Positions 5,679 through 13,690 of a stretch of 14,911 nucleotides of DNA are shown here, one piece after another. The notes below the pieces were generated by a model. It saw only the letters and a list, made by a program, of their open reading frames with translations, had not been told where the DNA came from and did no database searches. Position numbers and translations under genes: made by a program. This DNA comes from CBDTYW01 sp965364735. GTDB taxonomy: Bacteria > Actinomycetota > Nitriliruptoria > Nitriliruptorales > Nitriliruptoraceae. The stretch spans positions 1 to 14,911 of the forward strand of contig CBDTYW010000070.1 of assembly GCA_965364735.1 (NCBI GenBank). The letters are read 5' to 3'. Positions within the stretch are counted from its first letter, which is position 1. Each line of letters starts with the position of its first letter.

Positions 5679-6677
5679 ATGCTGCTCGCCGCCGCTGCCG
5701 GGACGACGAAGTTCGTCGTGCTCGACGTTCCCGCCTGGGCTTGGGGGGCGCTGGTGGCCTCCATCGTGGTGCTCCTGGTCGCCGACCTCTTGCTCGTGCA
5801 CCGCACCCCGCACGAGATCTCGATCCGCGAAGCCTCGATCGAGTCGGCGGTCTGGATCTCGATCGGCCTCGCGTTCGGCCTGATCGTCTGGGCCGTCTGG
5901 GGAGGGTTGGCGGCCGGCGAGTACTACGGCGGCTACCTGATCGAGAAGTCGCTGTCGGTCGACAACGTCTTCGTGTGGGCCGTGATCTTCAACTACTTCG
6001 CCGTGCCCAACAAGTACCAGTTCCGCGTGCTGTTCTGGGGTGTGTTCGGGGCGCTCGTGCTCCGCGCGATCTTCATCTTCGCGGGCGTCGCGCTGCTCGA
6101 ACAGTTCGCCTGGATCCTCTACATCTTCGGCGCGATCCTGCTGTTCACGGCGTACCGGATGGCCTTCTCCGGCGACCATGAGGTCCATCCGGACGAGAAC
6201 CCGATCCTGAAGCTGGTCCGCAAGGTCATCCCGTCGACCTCGAACATGGACGGACAGAAGTTCTTCACCATCGAGAACGGCAGGCGTGTCGCGACGCCGC
6301 TGTTCGCCGTGCTGATCCTCGTCGAGTCGACCGACATCGTCTTCGCCGTCGACTCGGTCCCGGCCATCCTCGCGGTGAGCAGGGAGCCGTTCATCGTCTT
6401 CGCCTCCAACGCCTTCGCGATCCTGGGGCTTCGGGCGCTGTACTTCGCGCTCGCCGGGATGGCTGGCCGCTTCCGCTACCTCGACAAGGGCCTCGCGGCG
6501 ATCCTCGCCTTCGTCGGCGTCAAGATGCTCCTGCTCGAGTTCGTCCACATGCCGATCGCCCTCAGCGTCGGGATCATCGCCGCGATCCTGACCATCTCCG
6601 TCGTGGCGTCACTGCGAGCCGAGAAGCGCGAGGACGACGATCTCCCGGAGAACCCGGTCACCCACGAGCACGTTTGA
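5679..6677 (+). CDS. TerC/Alx-family integral membrane protein
   Basis: This 332-residue protein has about eight hydrophobic segments and the two TerC signatures. EKSLSVDNVFVW is at about residues 89-100. ESTDIVFAVDSVPAI is at about 216-230, with conserved acidic residues inside membrane helices. TerC relatives include Alx-type manganese exporters and proteins that supply metal to exported enzymes. The name comes from tellurite resistance, but no other ter gene is present, so metal efflux is the likelier role. ATG 5679 is preferred because GAGG (5667-5670) is eight bases upstream. An in-frame ATG at 5658 would add seven residues but has only a distant GAGAG. The C-terminus is acidic and cytoplasmic. 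It is divergent from the dehydrogenase pair and ends 10 bp from the convergent ftsH. Confidence 0.9.
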   Translation: MLLAAAAGTTKFVVLDVPAWAWGALVASIVVLLVADLLLVHRTPHEISIREASIESAVWISIGLAFGLIVWAVWGGLAAGEYYGGYLIEKSLSVDNVFVWAVIFNYFAVPNKYQFRVLFWGVFGALVLRAIFIFAGVALLEQFAWILYIFGAILLFTAYRMAFSGDHEVHPDENPILKLVRKVIPSTSNMDGQKFFTIENGRRVATPLFAVLILVESTDIVFAVDSVPAILAVSREPFIVFASNAFAILGLRALYFALAGMAGRFRYLDKGLAAILAFVGVKMLLLEFVHMPIALSVGIIAAILTISVVASLRAEKREDDDLPENPVTHEHV

Positions 6678-6687
6678 CCGGCCGTCG

Positions 6688-8673
6688 TCAGGGCCCGGCG
6701 CGGCGCGCGAGGGCCAGCGCGTGGATCTGCTCGAGATGGTCGTGATCGACGGTCTCGATGTCGAGCAGGAGCTCGATCAGGTCGGTGAAGGTTGCACGGT
6801 GCTCCCCGAGCAGGCCGCGGGCGGTGCGCAGCGCGTCCTCGAGGAGACGTTCCACGGCACGGGTGACGTCCTCGGAACGCACCGACGTCTGGCGGAGTCC
6901 TGAGCGGGAGCTGAGCATTCCGCCCATCCCGTACTCAGTGACCATGCGGACGGCCAGGTCCGTGGCCTGCTGGAGATCGCTGGCGGCGCCCTGCGTGAAG
7001 TCGCCGGCCAGGAGGATCTCCTCAGCAGCACGTCCACCCATCGCGACGGCCAGCTGTGCCAGCGCCTCGGTGCGGGTCATGAACATCTGGTCGCTGCCCT
7101 GCATCCACGTCGTCCCGCCAGACGGGCCGCGCGGGACGATGGTGACCGACACCGGGTCCTGAGCGTCCGGGGTCAGCAACGCCACGAGGGTGTGGCCGGC
7201 CTCGTGCCACGCCGTGATCATCCGATCGCGGTCCGAGATCAACGCGGACGGCCGGGCACGGCCCATCGCGAGGGTCTGCAGGGCATCCTCGAGGTGCGCC
7301 GCGGTCAACGTCGACTGGCCGGAACGCGCCGCGTTGATGGCCGCGGTGTTGAGCAGGTTCTCGAGCTCTGCGCCGGTCATGCCGGCCGTACGCCGTGCGA
7401 TGCGGTCGAGGTCGGCGTCAGGTCCGAGGCTGCGGCTCCGGGCGTGGACCTCGAGGATCGCGAGCCGACCGGCACGGTCGGGAGGCGGGATCGTGACATG
7501 GCGGTCGAAGCGGCCGGGCCGCAGGAGCGCGGTGTCGAGCAGGTCGATGCGATTGGTCGCCGCGAGGACGACGATCTCCGCGCCTGCTTCGAACCCGTCC
7601 ATCTCGACGAGCAGCGCGTTGAGGGTTCGCTCGGTCTCGTCGTTGCCACCGCCGGCGGAGGTCGACCTGGCCTTGCCGATCGCGTCGATCTCGTCAATGA
7701 AGATGACGGCGCGCTCCCGCTTGCGAGCCTCGGCGAAGAGTTCCCGGACGCGGCGGGCTCCGACCCCGACGAACGTGTCGACGAAGTCCGAGCCCGAAAG
7801 GGCGAAGAAGGCAACACCGGCCTCTCCGGCGACGGCGCGGGCCAGGAGGGTCTTGCCGGTCCCCGGAGGCCCCGCGAGGAGCACACCTCGTGGGGCGCGG
7901 GCACCGAGATCGGCGTAGCGGTTCGGGTTCGTCAGATGCTCGACGACGTCGCGAAGATCATCGACGGCCTCGTCGACGCCGGCGACGTCGTCGAACCGCG
8001 TCGCCGGGATCTCTACCTGGCCGCTCCGCTTGCGTGAGAGCTTCGGGGTGCCGCCCATGCCGCTGCGACGGAACAGCAGCCAGATGAACCCGAGCAGCAC
8101 GACCATCGGCGCCATCTGGCGGCCGAGCGTCATCCAGCCGCTCTCCCGTGACGGTGGGCCCGTCGCGTCGATCGACAGCTCGTTGGCGAGCAGGACGGCG
8201 GTCAGCTCGTCGGTGTACTGGAGCGGGAAGTAGGCGACGACGACGAACTCACGCAGCGCGAACTTCGGAGGTTCCTTGCCACGCACCTCAGCGAAGTCTC
8301 GGGCCGCCTGGACGGCAAGCGGACGACCACCTTCGGTGATCCACAGCGCGATCTGCTGACGCCGCTCGTCGAGTCCGACCCGCTGGACGGCGTCGGCTGC
8401 GATGAGGTCGTCGACGTCGGAGAGCCCGATGACCGGGACGATCGGCTGCTCAGCGCGGTTGTTCTGGCCGATCACCACGGCGACCGTCGCGATCACCGCG
8501 AGGACGGCGATGATGATCCGGGGCCAGCTCGGTCGGAACCAATGGTCCTGCGTCGGCTCAGGCTCAGCCGGCGCAACCGGTGCCGGGACCTGATCGGCCG
8601 GAGCCCTCGAGAATCGCAGCGCTCGGTCCCCGCGCTCGTCGGGCGCGGGATCGGCAGGCTGCGGTCGCTTCAT
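6688..8673 (-). CDS. ftsH: FtsH, membrane-anchored AAA+ zinc protease
   Basis: This 661-residue protein has a Pro-rich cytoplasmic leader (1-50), a membrane helix (about 52-69), an extracytoplasmic domain (70-185) and a second helix (about 187-202). The AAA+ module follows. It has Walker A GPPGTGKT (268-275), the pore loop FVG (301-303), Walker B AVIFIDEID (322-330) and the second region of homology, LLRPGRFDR (383-391). The peptidase site HEAGH (490-494) and the third zinc ligand in GAASDL (D566) are intact, so the enzyme should degrade membrane and misfolded soluble proteins using ATP. The sequence after the zinc site (GMGGMLSS) departs from the usual form, and the C-terminal tail is short. 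It may therefore be a second, divergent FtsH rather than the housekeeping copy. It is a single gene, convergent with TerC. Confidence 0.93.
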   Translation of the reverse strand: MKRPQPADPAPDERGDRALRFSRAPADQVPAPVAPAEPEPTQDHWFRPSWPRIIIAVLAVIATVAVVIGQNNRAEQPIVPVIGLSDVDDLIAADAVQRVGLDERRQQIALWITEGGRPLAVQAARDFAEVRGKEPPKFALREFVVVAYFPLQYTDELTAVLLANELSIDATGPPSRESGWMTLGRQMAPMVVLLGFIWLLFRRSGMGGTPKLSRKRSGQVEIPATRFDDVAGVDEAVDDLRDVVEHLTNPNRYADLGARAPRGVLLAGPPGTGKTLLARAVAGEAGVAFFALSGSDFVDTFVGVGARRVRELFAEARKRERAVIFIDEIDAIGKARSTSAGGGNDETERTLNALLVEMDGFEAGAEIVVLAATNRIDLLDTALLRPGRFDRHVTIPPPDRAGRLAILEVHARSRSLGPDADLDRIARRTAGMTGAELENLLNTAAINAARSGQSTLTAAHLEDALQTLAMGRARPSALISDRDRMITAWHEAGHTLVALLTPDAQDPVSVTIVPRGPSGGTTWMQGSDQMFMTRTEALAQLAVAMGGRAAEEILLAGDFTQGAASDLQQATDLAVRMVTEYGMGGMLSSRSGLRQTSVRSEDVTRAVERLLEDALRTARGLLGEHRATFTDLIELLLDIETVDHDHLEQIHALALARRAGP

Positions 8674-8729
8674 CGCGCTGCACCTGAGGTCGCTGGAAGC
8701 TCATCCTCTTCCCCGTCGGTCCCGAGAGC

Positions 8730-8749
8730 CATGGGTCAACCGTCCCATG
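8730..8749 (-). terminator. Weak hairpin after the acyl-CoA oxidase gene's neighbour gap
   Basis: CATGGG (8730-8735) and CCCATG (8744-8749) form 6-bp arms around an eight-base loop, 12 bases past the acyl-CoA oxidase stop on the minus strand. There is no T-tract. It could instead sit in the ftsH-side gap by chance. Confidence 0.25.
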
Positions 8750-8761
8750 AGGACGCGCCCG

Positions 8762-10753
8762 TCACAGACCGAGTCGCTCCCGGGCTGCGAGGTACGGCTC
8801 ACCGTGATGACGCAGCGCGATCGGGGCGCGGACCAGCTCGTCCGGGACGCCCATCGAGCGCGCGAGCAGCTGCGCGTACGGACGCAGGTCGCGGCAGAGG
8901 CCGTTGACCGTGCCGATGACGGCCTTCGACCGGTTCGCGGTGATGAAGCCATGCTCCTGATACCAGGCCCGCTCGCGCTCGATCACCGACAGAGCGTGCA
9001 GATCGCACAACGTCGACAGGATCTGCTTCGCGCCAGCGTCCTCGACGTCCTCGATCGCGCCGATGAAGGCCTCGAGGACCACCCGCTCCATGTGGGCGTG
9101 CGCGGCGGTGAGCACGTGGTCCTGGCAGTGGTTGAAGGCCTCGAACGGCGTGCGGTCCTTCGCCAACGATCGCAGGCGCATCGCGACGGACTGCAGGAGA
9201 TCCTCCTCGCGACGCGCGAACATCTTCAGCTGCCAGCCGCGGTCGAGCAGGTGCTGGTCGTCCTCGCGCCCTGGCACCGCGTCGACGAGCGACTGCATGA
9301 GCTGACGGGCACGCGACCACTCGATGACCTGGTCGACGACCTGTTCCGCGCCGAACATGACGAGCTCCGGCGTGTCCATCGCACCCATGTCCTCCTTGAA
9401 GTTCGTCAGCAGGGACTTCGCCACGAGCTGCATCAGGACGGTGTTGTCACCTTCGAAGGTCGTGTAGACGTCGAGGTCGGACTTGAGCTGGCCGAGCCGG
9501 TTCTCCGAGAGGTACCCGAAGCCACCACATGCCTCGCGGGCCTCCTGGATGGAGTCCGTGGCATGCCACGTGCTCAGGGCCTTGGTCCCGGCCGCAAGCG
9601 TCTCGAGACGCCGTCGCTGCTCCTCCGGGTAGTCCGGCGTCGTGAAGGCCTCGTGGAAGGTCTGGAGCAGATTCTGCTGCGCGAAGTGCAGCGCGTAGGT
9701 CCGCGCGATCCGAGGGAACAGGCGGCGCTGGTGCGACAGGTAGTCCATGAGCAGCGTCTCGCTGCCCTCGTCCGCGCCCTCGAACTGTGCGCGCGTGTAG
9801 GCGTGCCGCGTCGCGATGGTCAGCGCGAGCTTCGCAGCCGACACCGCACCGCCCGAAACCGCGACCCGGCCCTGGACCAGCGTCCCGAGCATCGTGAAGA
9901 AACGGCGTGACGGGTTCTCGATGGGGCTCGTGTACGTGCCGTCGGCCGCGACGTCGCCGAAACGGTTCAGCAGATCCGTCCTCGGGACGGCGACGTGGTC
10001 GAAGGCGATGCGGCCGTTGTCCACACCGTTCAGACCGAGCTTCTCACCGTTGTCACCGATCGTGACGCCCGTGCGGACCGTCCCGTCGTCCTCGCGGATC
10101 CTCACGAGGAATGCGTGGACGCCATGTCCTTCGCCCCCGGTCTCGAGCTGCGCGAACACGACCGCCCAGATCGCGTGCGCGGCCGCGTTGCCGATGTAGT
10201 CCTTCCACGCGGTGAGGTCCGGCGTGTGCAGGTCGAAGCTCTCCGTTGCCGGGTCGTAGGTCGCGGTGGTCCGCAGCGACTGGACGTCGGAGCCATGACC
10301 CGTCTCGGTCATCGCGAAGCACCCGGGCTTCGTGAAGTCCATGACGCCGGGGATCATCTCCTGCAGGTGCTGCGCGTTGCCGAGGTGCTGGATCGCCCCG
10401 CCGAAGAGCCCGAAGTGCACGCCGACCTTGACCTGCAACGACACGTCTCCGTACGACAGCATCTCGAAGCCGGTGACGAAGCTGCCCGGGTCGTTGGAGC
10501 CACCGACGGAGGTCGGAAACCCGACCTTCGTCATGGCCGTCCCTGCCAGCGCCTCCACCTGCGCGCGGATGCGCTCGCGATGCTCCTCCATGCTGAGTCC
10601 GTACACGGGCTCGAAGCCGGGCTCGAGGAGCTTCTTGGTCGCGAGGTCACGGATCCATGCTCTCGGCCCCGCCATCACGTCGCGCAGGCGCGCCCCTGTG
10701 TCCGGGCCCACCTTCTCGAGCTCACCGACGGTGGGGACCTTGATGTCAACCAT
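8762..10753 (-). CDS. Acyl-CoA oxidase/dehydrogenase, ACOX family
   Basis: This 663-residue protein has the length and layout of peroxisomal-type acyl-CoA oxidases. It has an N-terminal helical domain, a flavin/substrate beta-domain with FAMTETGHGSDV (about 146-157), and a C-terminal part with CGGFGYLSENRL (409-420). TTFEGDNTVLMQ (431-442) supplies the likely catalytic base E434. Such enzymes make trans-2-enoyl-CoA and reduce oxygen to peroxide. Some bacterial members act with ETF instead, and sequence alone does not decide this. The start at 10753 has AGGAG (10759-10763) five bases upstream. It is divergent from a KstR-like regulator across 198 bp, which suggests it is a regulated target. 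No catalase gene is nearby. Confidence 0.92.
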   Translation of the reverse strand: MVDIKVPTVGELEKVGPDTGARLRDVMAGPRAWIRDLATKKLLEPGFEPVYGLSMEEHRERIRAQVEALAGTAMTKVGFPTSVGGSNDPGSFVTGFEMLSYGDVSLQVKVGVHFGLFGGAIQHLGNAQHLQEMIPGVMDFTKPGCFAMTETGHGSDVQSLRTTATYDPATESFDLHTPDLTAWKDYIGNAAAHAIWAVVFAQLETGGEGHGVHAFLVRIREDDGTVRTGVTIGDNGEKLGLNGVDNGRIAFDHVAVPRTDLLNRFGDVAADGTYTSPIENPSRRFFTMLGTLVQGRVAVSGGAVSAAKLALTIATRHAYTRAQFEGADEGSETLLMDYLSHQRRLFPRIARTYALHFAQQNLLQTFHEAFTTPDYPEEQRRRLETLAAGTKALSTWHATDSIQEAREACGGFGYLSENRLGQLKSDLDVYTTFEGDNTVLMQLVAKSLLTNFKEDMGAMDTPELVMFGAEQVVDQVIEWSRARQLMQSLVDAVPGREDDQHLLDRGWQLKMFARREEDLLQSVAMRLRSLAKDRTPFEAFNHCQDHVLTAAHAHMERVVLEAFIGAIEDVEDAGAKQILSTLCDLHALSVIERERAWYQEHGFITANRSKAVIGTVNGLCRDLRPYAQLLARSMGVPDELVRAPIALRHHGEPYLAARERLGL

Positions 10754-10796
10754 GACTGCTCCTGCGTCTCTGCTGGGGTCTGGGTCTGGTTCGCGA

Positions 10797-10806
10797 CACC
10801 AAGGTG
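10797..10806. promoter_or_regulatory. Short palindrome near the acyl-CoA oxidase start
   Basis: CACC-AA-GGTG has 4-bp arms and shares the ACC..GGT form of the stronger palindrome at 10861. It is a weak candidate second operator, 43 bp upstream of the acyl-CoA oxidase ATG. Confidence 0.25.
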
Positions 10807-10860
10807 CTCCAGCCGGGCTCCGCGCGCTTGCTCAGGCGCGACGGTCTTCAGGTTGCCCCG

Positions 10861-10874
10861 GAACCGAACGGTTC
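10861..10874. promoter_or_regulatory. Candidate TetR/KstR-type operator between divergent genes
   Basis: GAACCG-AA-CGGTTC is a perfect palindrome with 6-bp arms, about 77 bp before the regulator ATG and 107 bp before the acyl-CoA oxidase ATG. A GGTT half-site lies just upstream at 10851-10854. KstR boxes of mycobacteria are AAC/GTT palindromes. This one also has AAC and GTT arms, but with wider spacing. The regulator may control itself and the oxidase through it. Confidence 0.5.
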
Positions 10875-10951
10875 ACACCACAGCGAGGTCGGTCCGACGC
10901 TCACGCTCCTGTCTCTCGTAGAGTGCGGCGACGATTCCCGAGGACCGATCA

Positions 10952-11572
10952 ATGCCCGAGCCGACCACGCCCCCGCTTGAGGGGCTCACCCCCTCCCAGC
11001 AGGCACGTCGTCAGCGGATGCTCGCGGCGGCTGCCGACCTCGCCTCGCGCGGCGGCTACGACGCCGTCCAGATGCGCGAGATCGCCGAGATCGCCGAGGT
11101 CGCGCTCGGGACCGTCTACCGCTACTTCCCGTCCAAGGTCCACCTGCTGGTCGCCACGATGCACGAGCAGACTCGCGGCCTCCGCGACGGTGTGCTCCGA
11201 CGGCCGCCGACGGGGGGCAGCGCGTTCGACCGGGTGATGACGGTCATGCGCCGCGCGAACCGGGCGCTCGAACGTGACCCGAAGCTCACCGGAGCGATGC
11301 TGCGCGCGACGATGTTCGCCGACGCGTCCGCGGCGTCGGAGGTCTCGAACGTGAACCAGATCATGACCGACCTCATCACCCAGGCGATCCTCGGTGACAG
11401 CGGTCAGGAAGCCACGGCAGAGGAGCTCGCGATCGCCCGGGTCATCGAGCAGGTCTGGCTGTCGAGCCTGCTGACGTGGCTCGCCGGACGCTCGTCGGTC
11501 ACGGCGCTGGACGAGAACCTCGAGGTCGCCACGCGGCTCCTGCTGCGCGGCAAGGACGACCTCGCCCGCTGA
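10952..11572 (+). CDS. kstR: TetR-family repressor, KstR-like
   Basis: This 206-residue protein has an N-terminal TetR helix-turn-helix (about residues 20-66). The recognition end, VALGTVYRYFPSKVHLL, and the preceding GGYDAVQMREIAE are very close to what I recall of KstR, the regulator of sterol catabolism in mycobacteria and rhodococci. The ligand domain also keeps KstR-like stretches: FADASAASEV, VWLSSLLTWLAGRSS and VATRLLLRG. KstR is released from DNA by a steroid CoA thioester. Here the divergent acyl-CoA oxidase suggests control of acyl-CoA or steroid side-chain oxidation, but the ligand is inferred. The ATG has GAGGA (10940-10944) seven bases upstream. It ends 13 bp from the convergent CWB2 gene. 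No ring-cleavage sterol genes are in the window, so the symbol should be read as KstR-like. Confidence 0.85.
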   Translation: MPEPTTPPLEGLTPSQQARRQRMLAAAADLASRGGYDAVQMREIAEIAEVALGTVYRYFPSKVHLLVATMHEQTRGLRDGVLRRPPTGGSAFDRVMTVMRRANRALERDPKLTGAMLRATMFADASAASEVSNVNQIMTDLITQAILGDSGQEATAEELAIARVIEQVWLSSLLTWLAGRSSVTALDENLEVATRLLLRGKDDLAR

Positions 11573-11585
11573 GGTCAAGCGTCGC

Positions 11586-13415
11586 TCAGGGGTACGGCCA
11601 GCCGTTCGGCTGGCACGCCCCGAGCCCCGCGCGCTTCGACTGCTGCGCCATCACGGGGGCGAGGCCGGAGCCACGACAGGACACGTGGCCGTTGCCGAGT
11701 CCGTGGCCGACCTCGTGGTTGATGACGTAGGCGCGGTAGGTGTCCTGGTTGGAGACGTGCGCCACCCCGTCGATCCAACGGTCAAGGTTCACGATGGCGA
11801 CGCTGCCGTTCCAGCACGAGTAGACGCCGCCGGTCTGCAGACCCGCCTTGCGGCACTCGCGGTCGACGGTCGACGGACGGGCCAGGACCACCCGGACGTC
11901 GGGCGATCGGTCCACGCGCTGGAGCCGACGCTGCCCGGTCCCGGTCCAGCTGCGGGGGTCCGCCAGCGTGGCGATCACGGTCTCGACCCAGACGTCCGGA
12001 TCGGTGCGCTCCGCGACCGCAGGCTCGAACTCGACGGAGTACGTCGCCAACCGTCCGGCCGAGCCGATGACCGGGCCGGCGCCGTCGACGCGCGCGTATC
12101 CGTCCGGGGTCAACGTCGTGGCGATCGCGTCCTCGAACACGACCGGCCAAGCGACCACGCGAACGTCCTCGTTGGCCGGCGAGCGGACGTCGACGGCGAC
12201 GAGCCGAGCCGTTCCTGCCACCGCAGGCGTCCAGCGCAGCACGACCTGCCCGTTCTCGATGCGCGCGTCGACGCCGTCGTCGGCGCGGACCTCGAGGACG
12301 ACCGGATCACCGGTCTGGCTGATCCGCGTCTCCGTGGATCGGGCCACCGTGAGGACGGAGCAGGGAGCCGGATGGAAGGCGGCCCATCGACGCGCCGCTC
12401 CGGCAGCGACGAGGGCGTCGTTGCGTGCTTCCGGCAAGACGGCGAGCCCACCGACGAGCGTGTGCAGATCACGGCCCTGCAACAGCGTCGCGGTCGCGAC
12501 CGGGACGTCATCGGCGACCAGCGCGAGCACGCCCTTGCTGCGCGCAGCGTGGACCGATCCGATCAGCGCGTCGACCGATGAACGGCCGTCGACGATCACG
12601 GCGGCCGCCGAGGTGTCGCGGCCCAGCTCCAGCGCGGTCGCGAAGCGGTCGACGCCGGAACGCCTGAGGACGGACCGAGCGCCCTCGGCCAACGCTGACT
12701 GGACCTCGTCCGCCACGACAGCCGTCCCGCCGACGATCACGACGTCTCGGCCTTCGGCTGCGAGGCGGACCGCGTCCGGCAGCCGGGAGGTCGGGGTCAG
12801 CAGGATGGGCGCCCCCCACGCGGCAGCCAGCGGGCCGGCGGCGAACGCATCGATCGGGCTGGCGCCGGAGGCGACCACGAGACGTCCCGACGACGGGAGC
12901 AGACCAGAGACGGCGACCGCGGTCGCGTAGCGGTCCGGCCCCGCGCGTCGGCTCACGGCGAGCCCGATCGACTCCAGCTGGCCGACCACGATCCCGGACA
13001 CCGCGGCCGCTCCCCCGACGATGATCGCCGTCTCGTGTCCGGCGGCGACGATCCGGTCACGCGTGACATCGGGCAACGACGTCGAGCGCGTGAGCAGCAG
13101 CTCCGCGTCGAGGTGCGCTGCGAGCGGCACGGCGGCAAGGGCGTCAGCGAGATCGTCGGAACGCGCGATGACCACGGTCCGGCTCGTGCTCGGCGTCGCT
13201 TCGGCTGCGGCGACGGCGGTGGCATGCCGGTCCGCGCCGGAGAGCCGCGGGGCAGGGTCCACGACCTCGCAGGGCGCTGCGTACGTGGCTGCAGCGACGG
13301 CCGTACCCGCCCGTTCGTCGTCCTCGCCGGCAGGTGTGCCGGGCTGCGGACCGCCGCTCAGGAGCAGCATCGCGGCCACGGCGGCGATGAGGCCGCTCCG
13401 TGCCACACCACGCAT
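11586..13415 (-). CDS. Secreted CWB2-repeat protein with DUF3152 metzincin-like domain
   Basis: This 609-residue protein has a signal peptide (GLIAAVAAMLLLSGG, about residues 8-22). Three type-2 cell-wall-binding repeats follow, at about 57-150, 155-250 and 250-337. They are marked by RLSGADRHATA, RAGPDRYATAVA and RSGVDRFATAL and by internal VIVGG motifs. A linker domain comes next, at about 345-450. The last 155 residues look like DUF3152 and contain HEVGHGLGNGH (567-577; bases 11685-11717), the complete HExxHxxGxxH zinc site of metzincins, followed by a possible Met-turn (PVMAQQS). Two cysteine pairs may form disulfides. ATG 13415 is preferred to the ORF's first codon because it begins the signal peptide. 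It is probably a wall-anchored protease; activity and substrate are unproven. Confidence 0.88.
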   Translation of the reverse strand: MRGVARSGLIAAVAAMLLLSGGPQPGTPAGEDDERAGTAVAAATYAAPCEVVDPAPRLSGADRHATAVAAAEATPSTSRTVVIARSDDLADALAAVPLAAHLDAELLLTRSTSLPDVTRDRIVAAGHETAIIVGGAAAVSGIVVGQLESIGLAVSRRAGPDRYATAVAVSGLLPSSGRLVVASGASPIDAFAAGPLAAAWGAPILLTPTSRLPDAVRLAAEGRDVVIVGGTAVVADEVQSALAEGARSVLRRSGVDRFATALELGRDTSAAAVIVDGRSSVDALIGSVHAARSKGVLALVADDVPVATATLLQGRDLHTLVGGLAVLPEARNDALVAAGAARRWAAFHPAPCSVLTVARSTETRISQTGDPVVLEVRADDGVDARIENGQVVLRWTPAVAGTARLVAVDVRSPANEDVRVVAWPVVFEDAIATTLTPDGYARVDGAGPVIGSAGRLATYSVEFEPAVAERTDPDVWVETVIATLADPRSWTGTGQRRLQRVDRSPDVRVVLARPSTVDRECRKAGLQTGGVYSCWNGSVAIVNLDRWIDGVAHVSNQDTYRAYVINHEVGHGLGNGHVSCRGSGLAPVMAQQSKRAGLGACQPNGWPYP

Positions 13416-13516
13416 CTCGTCCCGCCTCGATCGACCTCGCCGGAGTCTTGCAGACCGCGCACGCGATCCACACGAACCTCGCTTCACGCGGACGACCCGA
13501 CCCGCAGAACGCACCG

Positions 13517-13540
13517 AACCCCCACCCGAAGGTGGGGGTT
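13517..13540 (-). terminator. Strong UUCG-capped hairpin terminator of tRNA-Gly
   Basis: AACCCCCACC (13517-13526) and GGTGGGGGTT (13531-13540) pair perfectly over 10 bp. On the minus strand the loop is UUCG closed by C-G, the extra-stable tetraloop. It begins four bases after the tRNA's CCA end. No clear U-tract follows, as is common for actinobacterial terminators. Confidence 0.8.
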
Positions 13541-13544
13541 CGTA

Positions 13545-13620
13545 TGGAGCGGACGACCGGATTCGAACCGGCGACCCTCACCTTGGCAAGGTGATGCTCT
13601 ACCAACTGAGCCACGTCCGC
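13545..13620 (-). tRNA. tRNA-Gly (anticodon GCC)
   Basis: The minus strand folds as a complete tRNA. The acceptor arms are GCGGACG (from 13620) and CGTCCGC. The D-arm region is GGCTCAGTTGGTAGAGC. The anticodon arm is TCACC-TTGCCAA-GGTGA, giving GCC at positions 34-36. The T arm is CCGGT-TCGAATC-CGG-like, and the discriminator is U. CCA is encoded (13545-13547). It decodes GGC and GGU glycine codons, GGC being dominant in a genome like this. Confidence 0.97.
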
Positions 13621-13630
13621 GTGAGGCGGG

Positions 13631-13660
13631 ACTGTAGCCGCGCCCGCCCGCGCGTTGCAA
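13631..13660 (-). promoter_or_regulatory. Promoter of the tRNA-Gly gene
   Basis: On the minus strand, TTGCAA (-35, 13655-13660) and TACAGT (-10, 13631-13636) are 18 bases apart. The tRNA begins 10 bases after the -10 box, so transcription would start just before the mature 5' end. This is a near-consensus sigma-70/SigA-type promoter. Confidence 0.65.
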
Positions 13661-13690
13661 CCGGAGCGGAGTTCGCGCAGCGTTGACGAC

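Noticed and set aside
5537..5806. Longer N-terminus of the proximal acyl-CoA dehydrogenase
   Set aside because: The extra 90 residues are antisense to TerC and unlike the family, and ATG 5536 has a proper ribosome-binding site.
3053..6181. 1042-residue open frame on the + strand
   Set aside because: It lies antisense to both acyl-CoA dehydrogenases and then out of frame across TerC. Its composition (Arg, Asp, Gly, Val) is that of a high-GC antisense frame and no family is recognisable.
8747..9910. 387-residue + strand frame, and a 308-residue one at 9995-10921
   Set aside because: Both are antisense to the acyl-CoA oxidase gene, whose motifs and full length are clear.
11569..11589. CTGAG/CTCAG hairpin between the convergent TetR and CWB2 genes
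   Set aside because: A 5-bp stem with a long loop is expected by chance in this composition, and it overlaps both stop regions.
13545..13620. tRNA-Gly as an integration site for a mobile element
   Set aside because: No integrase, no repeated tRNA 3' end and no change in gene character is seen on either side.
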